Shown one piece after another: positions 1 through 9,110 of a stretch of DNA of 64,000 nucleotides; the first letter of the stretch is position 1, and every line of letters starts with the position of its first letter. The position numbers were made by a program, and so were the translations under genes. This stretch comes from Bradyrhizobium guangzhouense (lineage in GTDB: Bacteria; Pseudomonadota; Alphaproteobacteria; Rhizobiales; Xanthobacteraceae): assembly GCF_004114955.1 (NCBI RefSeq), contig NZ_CP030053.1, positions 4,216,001-4,280,000 on the forward strand, in the 5' to 3' direction. Under the pieces are notes generated by a model. It was not told the DNA's origin. It ran no database searches and saw only the letters and a list, made by a program, of their open reading frames with translations.

Positions 1-1
1 C

Positions 2-331
2 TCACGCCAGGTCGAATCTCGCGACGACAAACGGCCGCAGCTCTCCGACTTGCGTGAATCCGGATCGATCGAGCAGGACGCCGACGTCGTCCTGTTCGTG
101 TACCGCGAGGAATATTACCTCGCGATGAAGGAGCCCCGCCCGGGCACACCTGAACACGAGAAGTGGCAGCTTGACATGAGCCTTGCCCACGGAAAGGCCG
201 AGGTCATCATCGGCAAGCAGCGCCACGGCCCGACCGGCACCGTCGATTTGGCGTTCGAAGCTTCGGTCACAAGGTTCGGCGACCTCGCGCCAGACAGTCA
301 GGTGCCGGCTCGCGGCGGCGACGACTACTGA
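2..331 (+). CDS. dnaB: Replicative DNA helicase DnaB, C-terminal end (partial)
   Basis: The reading frame is open from the window edge to the TGA at 329-331, so only about the last 109 residues are present. The fragment carries the typical end of the RecA-like motor domain: [14 protein letters not shown] followed by FVYREEYY, then a [15 protein letters not shown] stretch, the arginine-containing segment that closes the DnaB ATPase core. DnaB is the hexameric helicase that unwinds the replication fork. The neighbour alr starts 41 bp downstream, as in many alphaproteobacteria. Identity is clear although the N-terminal and Walker A parts lie outside the window. Confidence 0.95.
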   Translation, partial: SRQVESRDDKRPQLSDLRESGSIEQDADVVLFVYREEYYLAMKEPRPGTPEHEKWQLDMSLAHGKAEVIIGKQRHGPTGTVDLAFEASVTRFGDLAPDSQVPARGGDDY

Positions 332-372
332 GTTCCTTGAACCGGCCCTGCCTCTTCGCGTAAAACGGCGCC

Positions 373-1656
373 ATGACATTGGCGTCCGACCCGAACATGA
401 TCCCGCAATCCGGCCTTCTCTCCGCGGAAGCCAACCAGGCTGCCGCACTCGCTGCCTATGGCGGCGTGCTTACCGTCGATCTCGACGCCATCATCGCCAA
501 CTGGCGCAAGCTCGAGAAGACCGCCGTGCCGGCCGAGTGCTCGGCGGTGATCAAGGCCGATGCCTATGGCTGCGGCACTGCGCAGGTCGCGCAGGCGCTC
601 AACAAGGCGGGCTGCAAGACCTTCTTCGTCGCCACCATCGAGGAGGCCCGCACCGCGCGCGCAGCGGTGCCTGATGCCACGATCTACGTGCTCGGCGGCT
701 ATTTCCAGAACACCGGCGAGCACTACGCCAAGATCAATTGCCGTCCGGTGATCGGCGATCTCAACGAGCTCGCCGAATGGGACGTGTTCTGCCGCCGCAC
801 CGGCTGGTCCGGCGGCGCCGCCATCCACATCGACACCGGCATGAACCGGCTCGGGCTGACGCTATCGGAAGCGCAGGCCATCATCCCCCGCATCAATGCT
901 GGCGATCACGGCATCACGCTGGTGATGAGCCATCTGGTCTCGGCCGAGCAGCTCAACAGCCCGATCAACGCAAAACAACTCGCGGCCTTCCGCGGCATCG
1001 CCAGCGAATTCTCCGGCGTGCCGGCGGCGCTCGCCAATTCATCCGGCATCTTCCTCGGCGCGCCATTCCAGTTCGACATGGTGCGGCCGGGCGCCGCGCT
1101 CTACGGTGTCAATCCGACGCCGGAGGCCGACAATCCGATGCAACAGGTGGTCGACCTCAAGGCGCGCATCGTGCAGACCCGCTCGATCGAGCGCGGTGAG
1201 ACGGTCGGCTACGGCGGCACCTGGTCCGCACGGCGGCCGACCAGGCTTGCGATCATCGCAGTCGGCTATGCCGACGGCTATTTCCGCGCCGCCAGCTCCA
1301 ATGATGGAACCCGCGGCGCCGAGGTGATCGTCGCCGGCAAGCGCTGCCCGGTCGCCGGACGCATCTCGATGGACCTGATCGCGATCGACATCACCGATCT
1401 GCCACCGAACGCGGCCCGCCGCGGCCACATGGTCACGCTGCTCGGCGAGGGCATCACCGTCGACGAGCTCGCCCATCATTTCGGCACGATCGGCTACGAG
1501 GTGCTGACCAGCCTCGGCCACCGCTACGCCCGCGTCTACAAGGGTGGCAACGTGGTCGAGCCGCTGGTGAAGCCGGAACCCGCCAAGGCCGCGGACCAGC
1601 CGGCCTCCCCGCCGCCACTCGAGCAGCCGCCGGCCCCGCCGCCGCTGCCGAGCTGA
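373..1656 (+). CDS. alr: Alanine racemase
   Basis: This is a PLP-dependent fold-type III racemase that converts L- to D-alanine for peptidoglycan. The PLP lysine is K61 in VIKADAYGCG. The second catalytic base is the Tyr in VGYGGTW, and the VAGRISMDL and RPGAALYG segments are also typical. At 427 residues it is longer than the usual 360-380. The extra length is an N-terminal stretch of about 30 residues and a low-complexity Pro/Ala tail (roughly the last 30 residues) that belongs to neither family domain. The start is ATG at 373. It follows dnaB on the same strand and may be co-transcribed with it. Confidence 0.96.
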   Translation: MTLASDPNMIPQSGLLSAEANQAAALAAYGGVLTVDLDAIIANWRKLEKTAVPAECSAVIKADAYGCGTAQVAQALNKAGCKTFFVATIEEARTARAAVPDATIYVLGGYFQNTGEHYAKINCRPVIGDLNELAEWDVFCRRTGWSGGAAIHIDTGMNRLGLTLSEAQAIIPRINAGDHGITLVMSHLVSAEQLNSPINAKQLAAFRGIASEFSGVPAALANSSGIFLGAPFQFDMVRPGAALYGVNPTPEADNPMQQVVDLKARIVQTRSIERGETVGYGGTWSARRPTRLAIIAVGYADGYFRAASSNDGTRGAEVIVAGKRCPVAGRISMDLIAIDITDLPPNAARRGHMVTLLGEGITVDELAHHFGTIGYEVLTSLGHRYARVYKGGNVVEPLVKPEPAKAADQPASPPPLEQPPAPPPLPS

Positions 1657-1668
1657 GCGTCTCGCCGC

Positions 1669-1887
1669 TTACTTCTTGCGGCTGTCGAGCGCCGCCTTGC
1701 AGGTCGCGCTGAGCTGGTCGCGCTTGGCGTTCAGGCAGGCGATGATCTTGCCGCCGCCCGGCGCGATGCCGGCGCAGAATTTGTCGTAATCCGCCTTGCA
1801 CGCGCCGCGCGGATCGGCCGATTGTGCCGAGGCGGCCCCGGAGAGTGCGACGACGAATGCGATAGCGGCAAAGCTCAACTTGGACAT
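1669..1887 (-). CDS. Small secreted cysteine-rich-repeat protein
   Basis: This 72-residue protein has a clear signal peptide (hydrophobic residues 5-20, likely cleavage after ASA). The mature part has four cysteines in the spacing of a single Cys-rich repeat of the PF00839 type: C-x3-D-x3-FC, then a glycine stretch, CL, and LS-x2-C. I chose the ATG at 1887 because it has a GGAG Shine-Dalgarno 7 nt upstream and directly begins the signal peptide; a longer in-frame start would add 19 non-conserved residues. It is divergent from xth across about 41 bp. The product is probably periplasmic; no function is known to me. Confidence 0.7.
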   Translation of the reverse strand: MSKLSFAAIAFVVALSGAASAQSADPRGACKADYDKFCAGIAPGGGKIIACLNAKRDQLSATCKAALDSRKK

Positions 1888-1928
1888 TGTATCTCCGGTG
1901 TGGGGACGTACGAGGCGATCAGCTCTAC

Positions 1929-2699
1929 ATGAAGATTGCGACATTCAACATCAACAACATCAACCGCCGCCTGCCCAATCTGCTCGCATGGATGCGCGCG
2001 GCGAAGCCCGATGTCGTCGCGCTTCAGGAATTGAAGGCAAGTGATGGCGAATTTCCGGCGGCCGCGATCGAAAAAGCCGGCTATGGCGCCGTCTGGCGCG
2101 GACAAAAGACCTGGAACGGCGTCGCCATCCTCGCCCGCAATGCCGAGCCTGTACTGACGCGCGACCGGCTGCCGGGACGGCCCGACGATCACGAGGCGCG
2201 CTACATCGAGGCTGCCGTGCGCGGCATCATCGTCACCAGCATCTACCTGCCGAACGGCAATCCGCAACCGGGGCCGAAATTCGATTACAAGCTCGACTGG
2301 TTCGCCCGGCTGAAGCGCCACGCCAGGACCTTCCTCAAGCAGGATCTGCCCGTGGTGCTTGCCGGCGACTACAACGTTGCGCCCACCGACATCGACATCT
2401 ATCCGACGCGTTCGTGGGACAAGGATGCGCTGATCCAGCCGAAGAGCCGCGCGGCGTACGCCTCGCTCGTCGAGCAAGGCTGGTGCGATGCGATCCGCGA
2501 GCTGCATGGAGACACGCGCATCTACACGTTCTGGGATTACAAGCGAAACCGCTGGCCGCGCGATGCAGGCTTGCGGCTTGATCATCTGCTGCTGAGCCCT
2601 GCCCTCGTCTCGCGCCTGGCCAAGGCCGGCGTGGACAAGAAGGTTCGGGGCGAGGACGGCGCGAGCGATCACGCGCCGGCCTGGGTAGTGCTGAAATAA
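1929..2699 (+). CDS. xth: Exodeoxyribonuclease III (AP endonuclease family)
   Basis: This 256-residue EEP-fold nuclease acts in base-excision repair on abasic sites and 3' blocked ends. Visible motifs are the N-terminal KIATFNINNI, the metal-binding Glu in LQELK, GDYNVAPTDID with the catalytic Asp/Asn pair, and the C-terminal GASDHAP containing the catalytic Asp-His. The start is ATG at 1929, which gives a family-typical length; an in-frame upstream codon at 1887 would overlap the divergent small gene. It stands alone on its strand. The gene name follows the family and is not separated here from other xth paralogs. Confidence 0.92.
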   Translation: MKIATFNINNINRRLPNLLAWMRAAKPDVVALQELKASDGEFPAAAIEKAGYGAVWRGQKTWNGVAILARNAEPVLTRDRLPGRPDDHEARYIEAAVRGIIVTSIYLPNGNPQPGPKFDYKLDWFARLKRHARTFLKQDLPVVLAGDYNVAPTDIDIYPTRSWDKDALIQPKSRAAYASLVEQGWCDAIRELHGDTRIYTFWDYKRNRWPRDAGLRLDHLLLSPALVSRLAKAGVDKKVRGEDGASDHAPAWVVLK

Positions 2700-2714
2700 G
2701 CAAGGCGATCGCCC

Positions 2715-3083
2715 TCACCACAAATTCTTGCCGTCGATCACGTTCACCGGCACCGCATCGAGATCGAAATCGTCGAACAGACGCGCGTTGACGCCGACCT
2801 TGGGGTTCTCGAAGTCGGGCTTTCCAGTCGACCAGTCCGGCGATTCCGAGAACGTGCCACAGCCGCAATTCGCGCAGTAGTGATGCTTGACGGTGCGGCT
2901 CCCCCACAAATAGGTCGCGACGTTGTCGGGGGGCGACAGCAGGCGAAACTGCGCCGGCGTGTAGTAGGCCCACAGCGCGCCGCGTTTGGCGCAGAGCGAG
3001 CACGTGCAACGCGTCACGCTCGCAGGCGCCTCTGTCACCTCGAACACCGTCTCACCGCAATGACAGCTTGCCTCGACCGGCAT
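2715..3083 (-). CDS. GFA (CENP-V) family zinc protein
   Basis: This 122-residue protein has the glutathione-dependent formaldehyde-activating (GFA) fold. The zinc ligands are visible as CHCG near residue 7, CTCSLC near residue 27 and YCANCGCG near residue 70. Members are often annotated as S-(hydroxymethyl)glutathione synthase-like, but most have no proven activity. It is convergent with xth, whose stop is 15 bp away, and has no obvious operon partner. A second GFA protein lies at 50741-51154. Confidence 0.85.
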   Translation of the reverse strand: MPVEASCHCGETVFEVTEAPASVTRCTCSLCAKRGALWAYYTPAQFRLLSPPDNVATYLWGSRTVKHHYCANCGCGTFSESPDWSTGKPDFENPKVGVNARLFDDFDLDAVPVNVIDGKNLW

Positions 3084-3172
3084 GATCCGCTCCCCGTTTT
3101 GTCAGGAGGTGGTCGTAGCCCGCCCCTGCTGCCAACATGCTGTCAGCAGTACTCGCTCCCAGACAAATCATG

Positions 3173-3269
3173 AAAAACAACCCCATGCACAGTAGCCGAC
3201 GCCTGCCAGATCAAGTAATTTCGGTTATTTCGAATTAGAATTTGACTTGTCGGGCAAAACACTGGCAGA
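3173..3269. repeat. Dispersed intergenic repeat, copy 1 (ACCCCATGCACAGTAG ... CGTCGGGCAAAAC type)
   Basis: Two conserved blocks, ACAACCCCATGCACAGTAG at about 3177-3195 and TTTGAC..GTCGGGCAAAACAC at 3241-3262, are separated by an AT-richer variable stretch. The same two blocks in the same order and orientation recur at 45063-45187. The copy sits between the divergent GFA and TauE genes. It is a short non-coding element; an ORF that crosses it on the minus strand is not credible as a gene. Confidence 0.7.
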
Positions 3270-3357
3270 ATGTCACCATAGACGACTCCCTGTGCACCGC
3301 GAGCAGCAAGCACGGATCGGCAACCCGTCATCATCCGAGTCCCGGAGCGAGCCTCCC

Positions 3358-4083
3358 TTGGCCTTCCTCTTCGTCCTCAGCGTCGGTCTGATCCCAGGCA
3401 CCATTTCCGGCATCGTCGGCACGGGCTCGTCGATCATGTTGATGCCGGTCCTGGTCTATGCCTATGGGCCGAAAGAGGCCGTGCCGATCATGGCGGTCGC
3501 CTCGGTGATGGCTAATTTTTCGCGGATTCTGGCGTGGTGGCGCGAGGTCGACTGGCGGGCATGCCTGGCCTATTCGATCACGGGTATTCCGGCCGCGGTG
3601 CTGGGCGCACGGACGCTGCTCGCCTTGCCCTCACACGCCGTCGACCTTGCCATCGGCATCTTCCTGATCGCGATGGTGCCGGTGCGGCACTGGCTGGCGC
3701 GGCACGACCTCAAGGCCAATCTCTGGCACCTCTGCGTCGGCGGTGCGATCATCGGATATCTCACCGGCATCGTGGTCTCGACGGGTCCGCTCAGCGTGCC
3801 GCTGTTCCTGTTCTACGGTCTCTCCCGGGGCGCCTTTCTCGCGACCGAGGCCGCTGCCTCGCTTGGCCTCTATTTCGCGAAGTCGGTGACGTTCGAGCGC
3901 TTCGGCGCGCTGACGCAGGAGGTCTTCATCAAGGGCCTGATCGCAGGCTCCTCGCTGATGGCAGGCGCCTTCGTCGCCAAGCGCTTCGTGCTGCACCTGA
4001 AACCGGAGATGTTTCGGCTGGTGATGGATGCCATCATGATCGCCGCCGGGCTCTCGATGCTCTGGAACGCGACGCAGCCGTAG
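3358..4083 (+). CDS. TauE/SafE-family anion permease
   Basis: This is a membrane protein of about 241 residues with roughly eight hydrophobic segments. It begins with the family signature GxxxGxxSGIVGTGSSIMLMPVLVY, and a second half-repeat follows (YLTGIVVSTGPLSVPLFLFYG). The family exports or imports sulfite, sulfoacetate and related anions; the substrate here is unknown. I place the start at TTG 3358, behind a GGAGCG site, because the protein then begins at the first membrane segment. The next in-frame upstream codon (3247) would translate 37 residues of repeat DNA. It is convergent with the GGDEF-EAL gene, whose stop is only 4 bp away. Confidence 0.85.
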   Translation: MAFLFVLSVGLIPGTISGIVGTGSSIMLMPVLVYAYGPKEAVPIMAVASVMANFSRILAWWREVDWRACLAYSITGIPAAVLGARTLLALPSHAVDLAIGIFLIAMVPVRHWLARHDLKANLWHLCVGGAIIGYLTGIVVSTGPLSVPLFLFYGLSRGAFLATEAAASLGLYFAKSVTFERFGALTQEVFIKGLIAGSSLMAGAFVAKRFVLHLKPEMFRLVMDAIMIAAGLSMLWNATQP

Positions 4084-4086
4084 CGC

Positions 4087-6138
4087 TCAGGCGAATTCGG
4101 GCGCGATCGACGGGCTGTCGGCGAGCATGTGCTCGCCGCCGCCAACTTCCGCAAGCTGGTGCAGCACGGCATCAAGCGGCTGCGGCTTGTGGAACAGAAA
4201 GCCCTGGCCAAGTCTCACGCCCATCTCGCGCATCGCCTGCGCCTGCTCGTCCCGTTCGATGCCTTCCGCGACCAGCGTCAGCCCGAGCGTTCCCGCGAGC
4301 GAGGCGATGACGCCGACAATCGCCTTGTCCTCGGCGCTTTCGGGGATTTCGCGAATGAACGCCTTGTCGATCTTGACCTTGTCGAGCGGAAATCGCCTGA
4401 GATGCGCAAGCGAGCTGTAGCCAGTGCCGAAATCATCGAGCGCAATGGTCGCCCCCAGCCGCCGCAGCCGGCGCAGCGTGTCGGATGCGCTGGCGATGTT
4501 GTTGATCAGCGACCCTTCCGTGATCTCGAGCTCGAGCGACGAGGGCGCAACACCGAACCGCTCGCAGGTCTCGCGCAAGCAGGCGGCGAGCGAATGGTCG
4601 GCGAGCTCCGACGGCGGCAAATTGATCGCGATCCGTATCTGCGGCGCGCCGGCGGCTGCGAGGCGTTGCAGCGCGCGGCAGGCGTCGGTCAGCACGTAGC
4701 GCGTCAGGCGCGCATTGTTGCCGCTGCGCTCGATCAGCGGCAGGAATTCGCCGGGGCCGATCACGCCGTGATCGGGATGGCGCCAGCGAATGAGCGCCTC
4801 CAGGCCGATGACGTCCCGGGTCACGAGGTCGACCTGGCTCTGATACCAGACCTCGAAGTGCTCCTCGGAGAAGCCAGTGGGAATGGCAAGCTCCAGATCC
4901 CTGCGGCGACGATAGTCGTGTTGGAGCGCCTCGTCGAGCACCGCGACGGTGCCGGGCGCCTTGCTCTTGGCGTGATAGAGCGCGATGTCGGCGAGCGCCG
5001 GCAAGTGCGACAATTCAGGATCGCCGGCACGCCGCACGGCAAGGCCGATGCTGGCGCGCGGCACCACCTGCTTGTCATGCAGCATGATCGGCTCGGAGAT
5101 CGCGTCCAGCAATTGCCGCGCGAAGCCTTGCGCGACCGCTTCATCGCCGACCTCGGGCCTGATAACCACGAATTCGTCGCCGCCGAGCCGCGCGACCCAA
5201 TCTTGGGCTTCGACCGTGCCACGAAGCCGCTCCGAGATATGGACCAGGAATTTGTCGCCGCCGTCGTGACCAAAGGTGTCGTTGATGCCCTTGAAATCGT
5301 CGAGATCGATGAAGCAGAACGCGATCAGCGCATCCGGAGCACCTGCATCCCGGCTCAATGTCACCAGACGCTCGGACAGGGTGCGGCGGTTGGGCAGCCC
5401 CGTCAGCGGATCGTGCTCGGCCATATGGCCGAGCCGGTCGAGCGCGCCCGAGGTCGTGTGCTGCATCGCGTTGAAGGCGATCGCGAGCTGGCCGAATTCG
5501 TTGGACGATTTGACATCGGCGGGATAGGCGCGGCTGTCCTGCTTGCTGCGCTGGATCGCCGACATCATCGCGGCCAGCGGTTTGCCGATGAAGATGTTGG
5601 CGGAGATCCGCATCGCGATCACGGTCGCAAGCGTTGCGAGCAGGCCGACGACGAGAAGCAACCCCAGCCTGCTGCCGGCGTCCATATACAAGGTCGCGTA
5701 GGAATAGGCGATCACGATGCGACCGGCCTGAACGGCCATGTTGCCGTTGCTGTATTTGATCGGGCGCGAGACTTCCGTGAGCGACTGAACCTCGGGCCGC
5801 GCCACCACGCGGGCGATCACGGCGCCGGTGTCGTCGTAGACGGCGGCGGCCGCAATGGTCTCGTCATGCATGATCTCGTTGAGCACGCCCGTGACCTGGT
5901 CGTAGCGCATCTTCCAGAGCGGCTCGGCGATCAGCTCGGCGCGGCTCTCGGCGACGCGGGCAATGCGTGCATCGAGCTGCCTGATCTGCGCCCAGAAGCT
6001 CGAGACTTCGACGCCGGCCGAAGCGAGCAGCTGCACCAGCAGCAGCACGGGAACGGTCGCCCAGATCATCGCGCGAACGACCGAGCGTGATGGTGCGGGC
6101 TTGTTCGGGCCGTTCATCCGGTCAGCGTCCCGCATCAT
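4087..6138 (-). CDS. Membrane sensor with HAMP, GGDEF and EAL domains
   Basis: This 683-residue inner-membrane protein has TM1 at about 21-43, a periplasmic region of about 110 residues, TM2 at 158-178, HAMP to about 235, GGDEF at about 240-400 and EAL at about 420-665. GGDEF is intact (319-323), but the inhibitory RxxD site five residues upstream reads ExxD. EAL is intact (447-449), and the metal/catalytic segments ELEITEG, DDFGTGYSS and VAEGIE are present, so both c-di-GMP synthesis and hydrolysis are possible. Its ATG overlaps the stop of the upstream binding-protein gene (ATGA), which predicts translational coupling and a shared signalling job. Confidence 0.93.
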   Translation of the reverse strand: MMRDADRMNGPNKPAPSRSVVRAMIWATVPVLLLVQLLASAGVEVSSFWAQIRQLDARIARVAESRAELIAEPLWKMRYDQVTGVLNEIMHDETIAAAAVYDDTGAVIARVVARPEVQSLTEVSRPIKYSNGNMAVQAGRIVIAYSYATLYMDAGSRLGLLLVVGLLATLATVIAMRISANIFIGKPLAAMMSAIQRSKQDSRAYPADVKSSNEFGQLAIAFNAMQHTTSGALDRLGHMAEHDPLTGLPNRRTLSERLVTLSRDAGAPDALIAFCFIDLDDFKGINDTFGHDGGDKFLVHISERLRGTVEAQDWVARLGGDEFVVIRPEVGDEAVAQGFARQLLDAISEPIMLHDKQVVPRASIGLAVRRAGDPELSHLPALADIALYHAKSKAPGTVAVLDEALQHDYRRRRDLELAIPTGFSEEHFEVWYQSQVDLVTRDVIGLEALIRWRHPDHGVIGPGEFLPLIERSGNNARLTRYVLTDACRALQRLAAAGAPQIRIAINLPPSELADHSLAACLRETCERFGVAPSSLELEITEGSLINNIASASDTLRRLRRLGATIALDDFGTGYSSLAHLRRFPLDKVKIDKAFIREIPESAEDKAIVGVIASLAGTLGLTLVAEGIERDEQAQAMREMGVRLGQGFLFHKPQPLDAVLHQLAEVGGGEHMLADSPSIAPEFA

Positions 6139-7292
6139 TCACCGGCGCCGCCAGGACGCGATATTGAGGAGATCAGAGCCTCCACAGAGAAGTCATATTG
6201 GCCGCAGCGTCCTGCCTTGGCCCTGAATTGCGCAAAGTCGATCCGATCGAAGGCATGCGTGGAGATCAGCGTCGCGACGGAGGCGAGATTGTCGCGCGTG
6301 ATCGCCGACGTCTTGACCTCGACATGGGGCGAGGTGGCCGCGAAATCGCAACTGTCGGCAAAATCGCGGAGCAGCACGATCGACCAGCCGCCAAGCAGGA
6401 AGTGGCCGCCATCGGTCAGCAGCAGGCGGCCGGCCTTGATTTCGCGCAGCGCGTCTTCCGACCAGTTGAGGCCCACCACCTGAATCTGCTCGCCTGGCGT
6501 GATGCCGGCGGCCGCGACAGCCTTAAGCGCGCCCAGTGCCATCGGGTCGTTGCCCGCCCAGATCCCTGCGGGACGAATGCCTTTGCGCTGCGCCCAGCCG
6601 AGATAATTGGCCGCGACCTGCTCCGCTTCCGACTGCGTCCAGTTGGCGAACAGCATCCGGTCCAGCACCACATCAGGCGCGGCTGCGACCGCGAGCTGGA
6701 GGCCGGCATTGCGGGCGATCGAAGCCGGCGTGATCTCGTCGCCACCAATCGCGAGCAGGTGGATCTTGCCATCAGGACTTTGCCATTTTTCGTTGCGGGC
6801 CGCGCCGATCAGTGCATTCGCCATCCGCGCGCCTGCGGTCGTCAGATCAGTCGTGATGTCGCCAAGCCAATTCTTGAGAATGCGGCGCGGCGGTCCAAGA
6901 CGTTTCGCATCCTCGCCAATCAACGAGTTCGACAGCAGCAGCGTCTTGATGCCCGCGGCGTCGGCGGCCTCCAGGATCGGAACGGCGGCGGACTCTTCGT
7001 TCGAGAGAATGAGGAAGTCGGGCTTGTCTGCGCGGGCGACCACGCCGAGGCCGAGCTCCTGCATGGTGCGGTAGTTGCGCTCGCTGGTCAGCACCTCGAC
7101 CTTGGCGTTGAGCTTGCGGCCGGCGGCCTGCATGGTCTGCGCGACCATGTCCCAATAGACCTCGCCGGTCTTGCCGGGGCTGACGAAGACGATGTTGAGC
7201 GGTTTTGCGTCGGCCGCAACAGCCGAGCCGGCCGGCGCAAGAATGCCGCAGGCGATGCTCACTGCGAGCCATATGCGCAAGATTACCGTCAT
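6135..7292 (-). CDS. Periplasmic sugar-binding-type protein (Peripla_BP_4-like), sensory partner
   Basis: This protein of about 385 residues has a signal peptide (cleavage near AVAADA) and a type I periplasmic-binding fold. Family-like segments are LNIVFVSPGKTGEVYW, ILSNEESAAVPILEAA and WAGNDPMALGALKAV. No ABC permease or ATPase lies nearby. Its stop overlaps the start of the GGDEF-EAL receptor gene by four bases, which suggests that it delivers ligand information to that receptor (LuxP/LuxQ-like logic, inferred). I prefer ATG 7292, with a GGCGGAA site upstream, over the GTG at 7304. It is divergent from radA. The ligand is unknown. Confidence 0.88.
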   Translation of the reverse strand: MTVILRIWLAVSIACGILAPAGSAVAADAKPLNIVFVSPGKTGEVYWDMVAQTMQAAGRKLNAKVEVLTSERNYRTMQELGLGVVARADKPDFLILSNEESAAVPILEAADAAGIKTLLLSNSLIGEDAKRLGPPRRILKNWLGDITTDLTTAGARMANALIGAARNEKWQSPDGKIHLLAIGGDEITPASIARNAGLQLAVAAAPDVVLDRMLFANWTQSEAEQVAANYLGWAQRKGIRPAGIWAGNDPMALGALKAVAAAGITPGEQIQVVGLNWSEDALREIKAGRLLLTDGGHFLLGGWSIVLLRDFADSCDFAATSPHVEVKTSAITRDNLASVATLISTHAFDRIDFAQFRAKAGRCGQYDFSVEALISSISRPGGAGE

Positions 7293-7494
7293 TCGTTCCG
7301 CCACCCCGTCTTGGTTCCAAAACTGGACCCGCGTCCGCTAACATTTGGCAAAGTCCGGTGTGATGCGGCGGCGTAGAGCTAACAAAGGGTGTATCGGCTG
7401 CGCGAAATTGGGCTCATGGAAGCGCTCACGGACGCCCGCACCGCCCAACGTTCCGTGCTATCAGCGCAATTATAACCTCCGACTCACCATACCC

Positions 7495-8943
7495 ATGGCC
7501 AAGAACACGCTTTCCTTCGTCTGCCAGAACTGCGGCGCGGCCTATAACCGCTGGCAGGGCAAGTGCGAGTCCTGCGGCGAGTGGAATACGCTGGCCGAGG
7601 AGGACGCGACCGGTAGCGTGCCGGTCTCGATCCGCTCCAAGCGCAAGGGCCGGACCTTTGCGCTGGAGAGCCTCGCCGGCAAAAGCCCGGATGCGCCGCG
7701 CTTCTCCTCTGGCATGGCCGAGCTCGACCGTGTCACCGGCGGCGGCTTCGTCCGCGGCTCGGTGCTGCTGGTCGGCGGCGATCCCGGCATCGGAAAATCG
7801 ACCTTGCTGACGCAGGCGACCAGTCTGATGGCGCGCGTCGGGCATCGCGTCGTCTACATCTCAGGCGAAGAAGCCATTGCCCAGGTGCGCCTGCGCGCCG
7901 AACGGCTTGGGCTGTCGGATGCGCCGGTGCAGCTCGCGGCCGAGACGTCGGTGGAAGATATCGTCTCGACATTGTCCGAAGGCGCGGTGCCGCGGCTGAT
8001 CGTGATCGACTCGATCCAGACGATGTGGACCGACACGGTGGAATCCGCCCCCGGCACGGTGACGCAGGTGCGCGCCTCGGCGCAGGCGCTCATTCGTTTC
8101 GCCAAGAAGACCGGCGCGGCCATCATCCTGGTCGGCCACGTTACCAAGGACGGCCAGATCGCCGGCCCTCGCGTGGTCGAGCACATGGTCGATGCCGTGA
8201 TGTCCTTCGAGGGCGAAGGCTCGCAGCAATTCCGCATCCTGCGCGCCGTGAAGAACCGGTTCGGGCCGACCGACGAGATCGGTGTGTTCGAGATGACCGG
8301 CCTTGGCCTGCGCGAGGTCACCAACCCGTCCGAGCTGTTCCTGTCCGAGCGCGATCTCGGCACGCCCGGCACCGCAGTCTTTGCGGGCATCGAAGGCACG
8401 CGGCCCGTCCTGGTCGAATTGCAGGCGCTGGTGGCGCCGACCTCGCTCGGCACCCCGCGTCGGGCCGTGGTCGGCTGGGACCAGAGCCGGCTCTCGATGG
8501 TGCTGGCGGTGCTGGAAGCCCATTGCGGGGTCAAGCTCTCCGGCCACGACGTCTATCTGAATGTCGCGGGTGGCCTGCGCATCCACGAGCCGGCGGCCGA
8601 TATGGCCGCGGCCGCCGCGCTGGTGTCGTCCCTGGTTAATGCGCAGTTACCCACCGATGCCGTTTATTTCGGCGAGATCTCGCTTTCCGGCGTCATCCGA
8701 CCGGTGGCACAGACCCCTGCCAGGCTCAAGGAAGCGGCCAAGCTGGGCTTCAAGCGCGCCGTGCTGCCCGAATCGGCCCGTGGCGGCGAGGCGAGCGGTG
8801 ACGCCGGACTGACCCTGAACGCGGTCAACAGCCTGACGACCCTCGTCGCGGAGATCGCCGCCAAGGGCTCCCGCCGCGGCGACTCGGCCCCGCCGGCGGA
8901 GAAAAATGCCACACCGGCAAGATTCCGCCGTGGAGAGGGTTAG
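7495..8943 (+). CDS. radA: DNA repair protein RadA
   Basis: This 482-residue branch-migration ATPase acts in recombinational repair. Domains in order are an N-terminal C4 zinc finger (CQNC ... CESC), a RecA-like core with Walker A GGDPGIGKST and Walker B LIVIDSIQT, the RadA-specific VKNRFGPTDE motif, and a C-terminal Lon-protease-like domain (GGLRIHEPAADMAAAAALVSS region). I take ATG 7495 because the zinc finger begins ten residues later; the open frame reaches back to 7345 but has no family similarity there. It is followed by cvpA and purF, a widespread alphaproteobacterial order. Confidence 0.95.
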   Translation: MAKNTLSFVCQNCGAAYNRWQGKCESCGEWNTLAEEDATGSVPVSIRSKRKGRTFALESLAGKSPDAPRFSSGMAELDRVTGGGFVRGSVLLVGGDPGIGKSTLLTQATSLMARVGHRVVYISGEEAIAQVRLRAERLGLSDAPVQLAAETSVEDIVSTLSEGAVPRLIVIDSIQTMWTDTVESAPGTVTQVRASAQALIRFAKKTGAAIILVGHVTKDGQIAGPRVVEHMVDAVMSFEGEGSQQFRILRAVKNRFGPTDEIGVFEMTGLGLREVTNPSELFLSERDLGTPGTAVFAGIEGTRPVLVELQALVAPTSLGTPRRAVVGWDQSRLSMVLAVLEAHCGVKLSGHDVYLNVAGGLRIHEPAADMAAAAALVSSLVNAQLPTDAVYFGEISLSGVIRPVAQTPARLKEAAKLGFKRAVLPESARGGEASGDAGLTLNAVNSLTTLVAEIAAKGSRRGDSAPPAEKNATPARFRRGEG

Positions 8944-9110
8944 CCGGAGGTGACGCCAAGCGCCCCCACCGCTATACAGCCGTCACAAAAGCAGCATGGG
9001 ATTGCGTGGTTGCGGCCTTGCCGGGAACGTCGTCTGGCCTTCAGTTAGGGCGGCGGCCAAACACCGATTCGCTGAGCCCCTTTGAGCGTACGAGCGGACC
9101 AGACCAGCCG

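Noticed and set aside
3143..3334. A 63-codon minus-strand frame before the TauE gene
   Set aside because: Most of it is the intergenic repeat read as protein. There is no ribosome site and no similarity.
4129..6090. A 653-codon open frame on the plus strand
   Set aside because: It lies exactly opposite the GGDEF-EAL gene, has the low-complexity His/Arg/Asp composition of an antisense shadow in GC-rich DNA, and shows no family motif.
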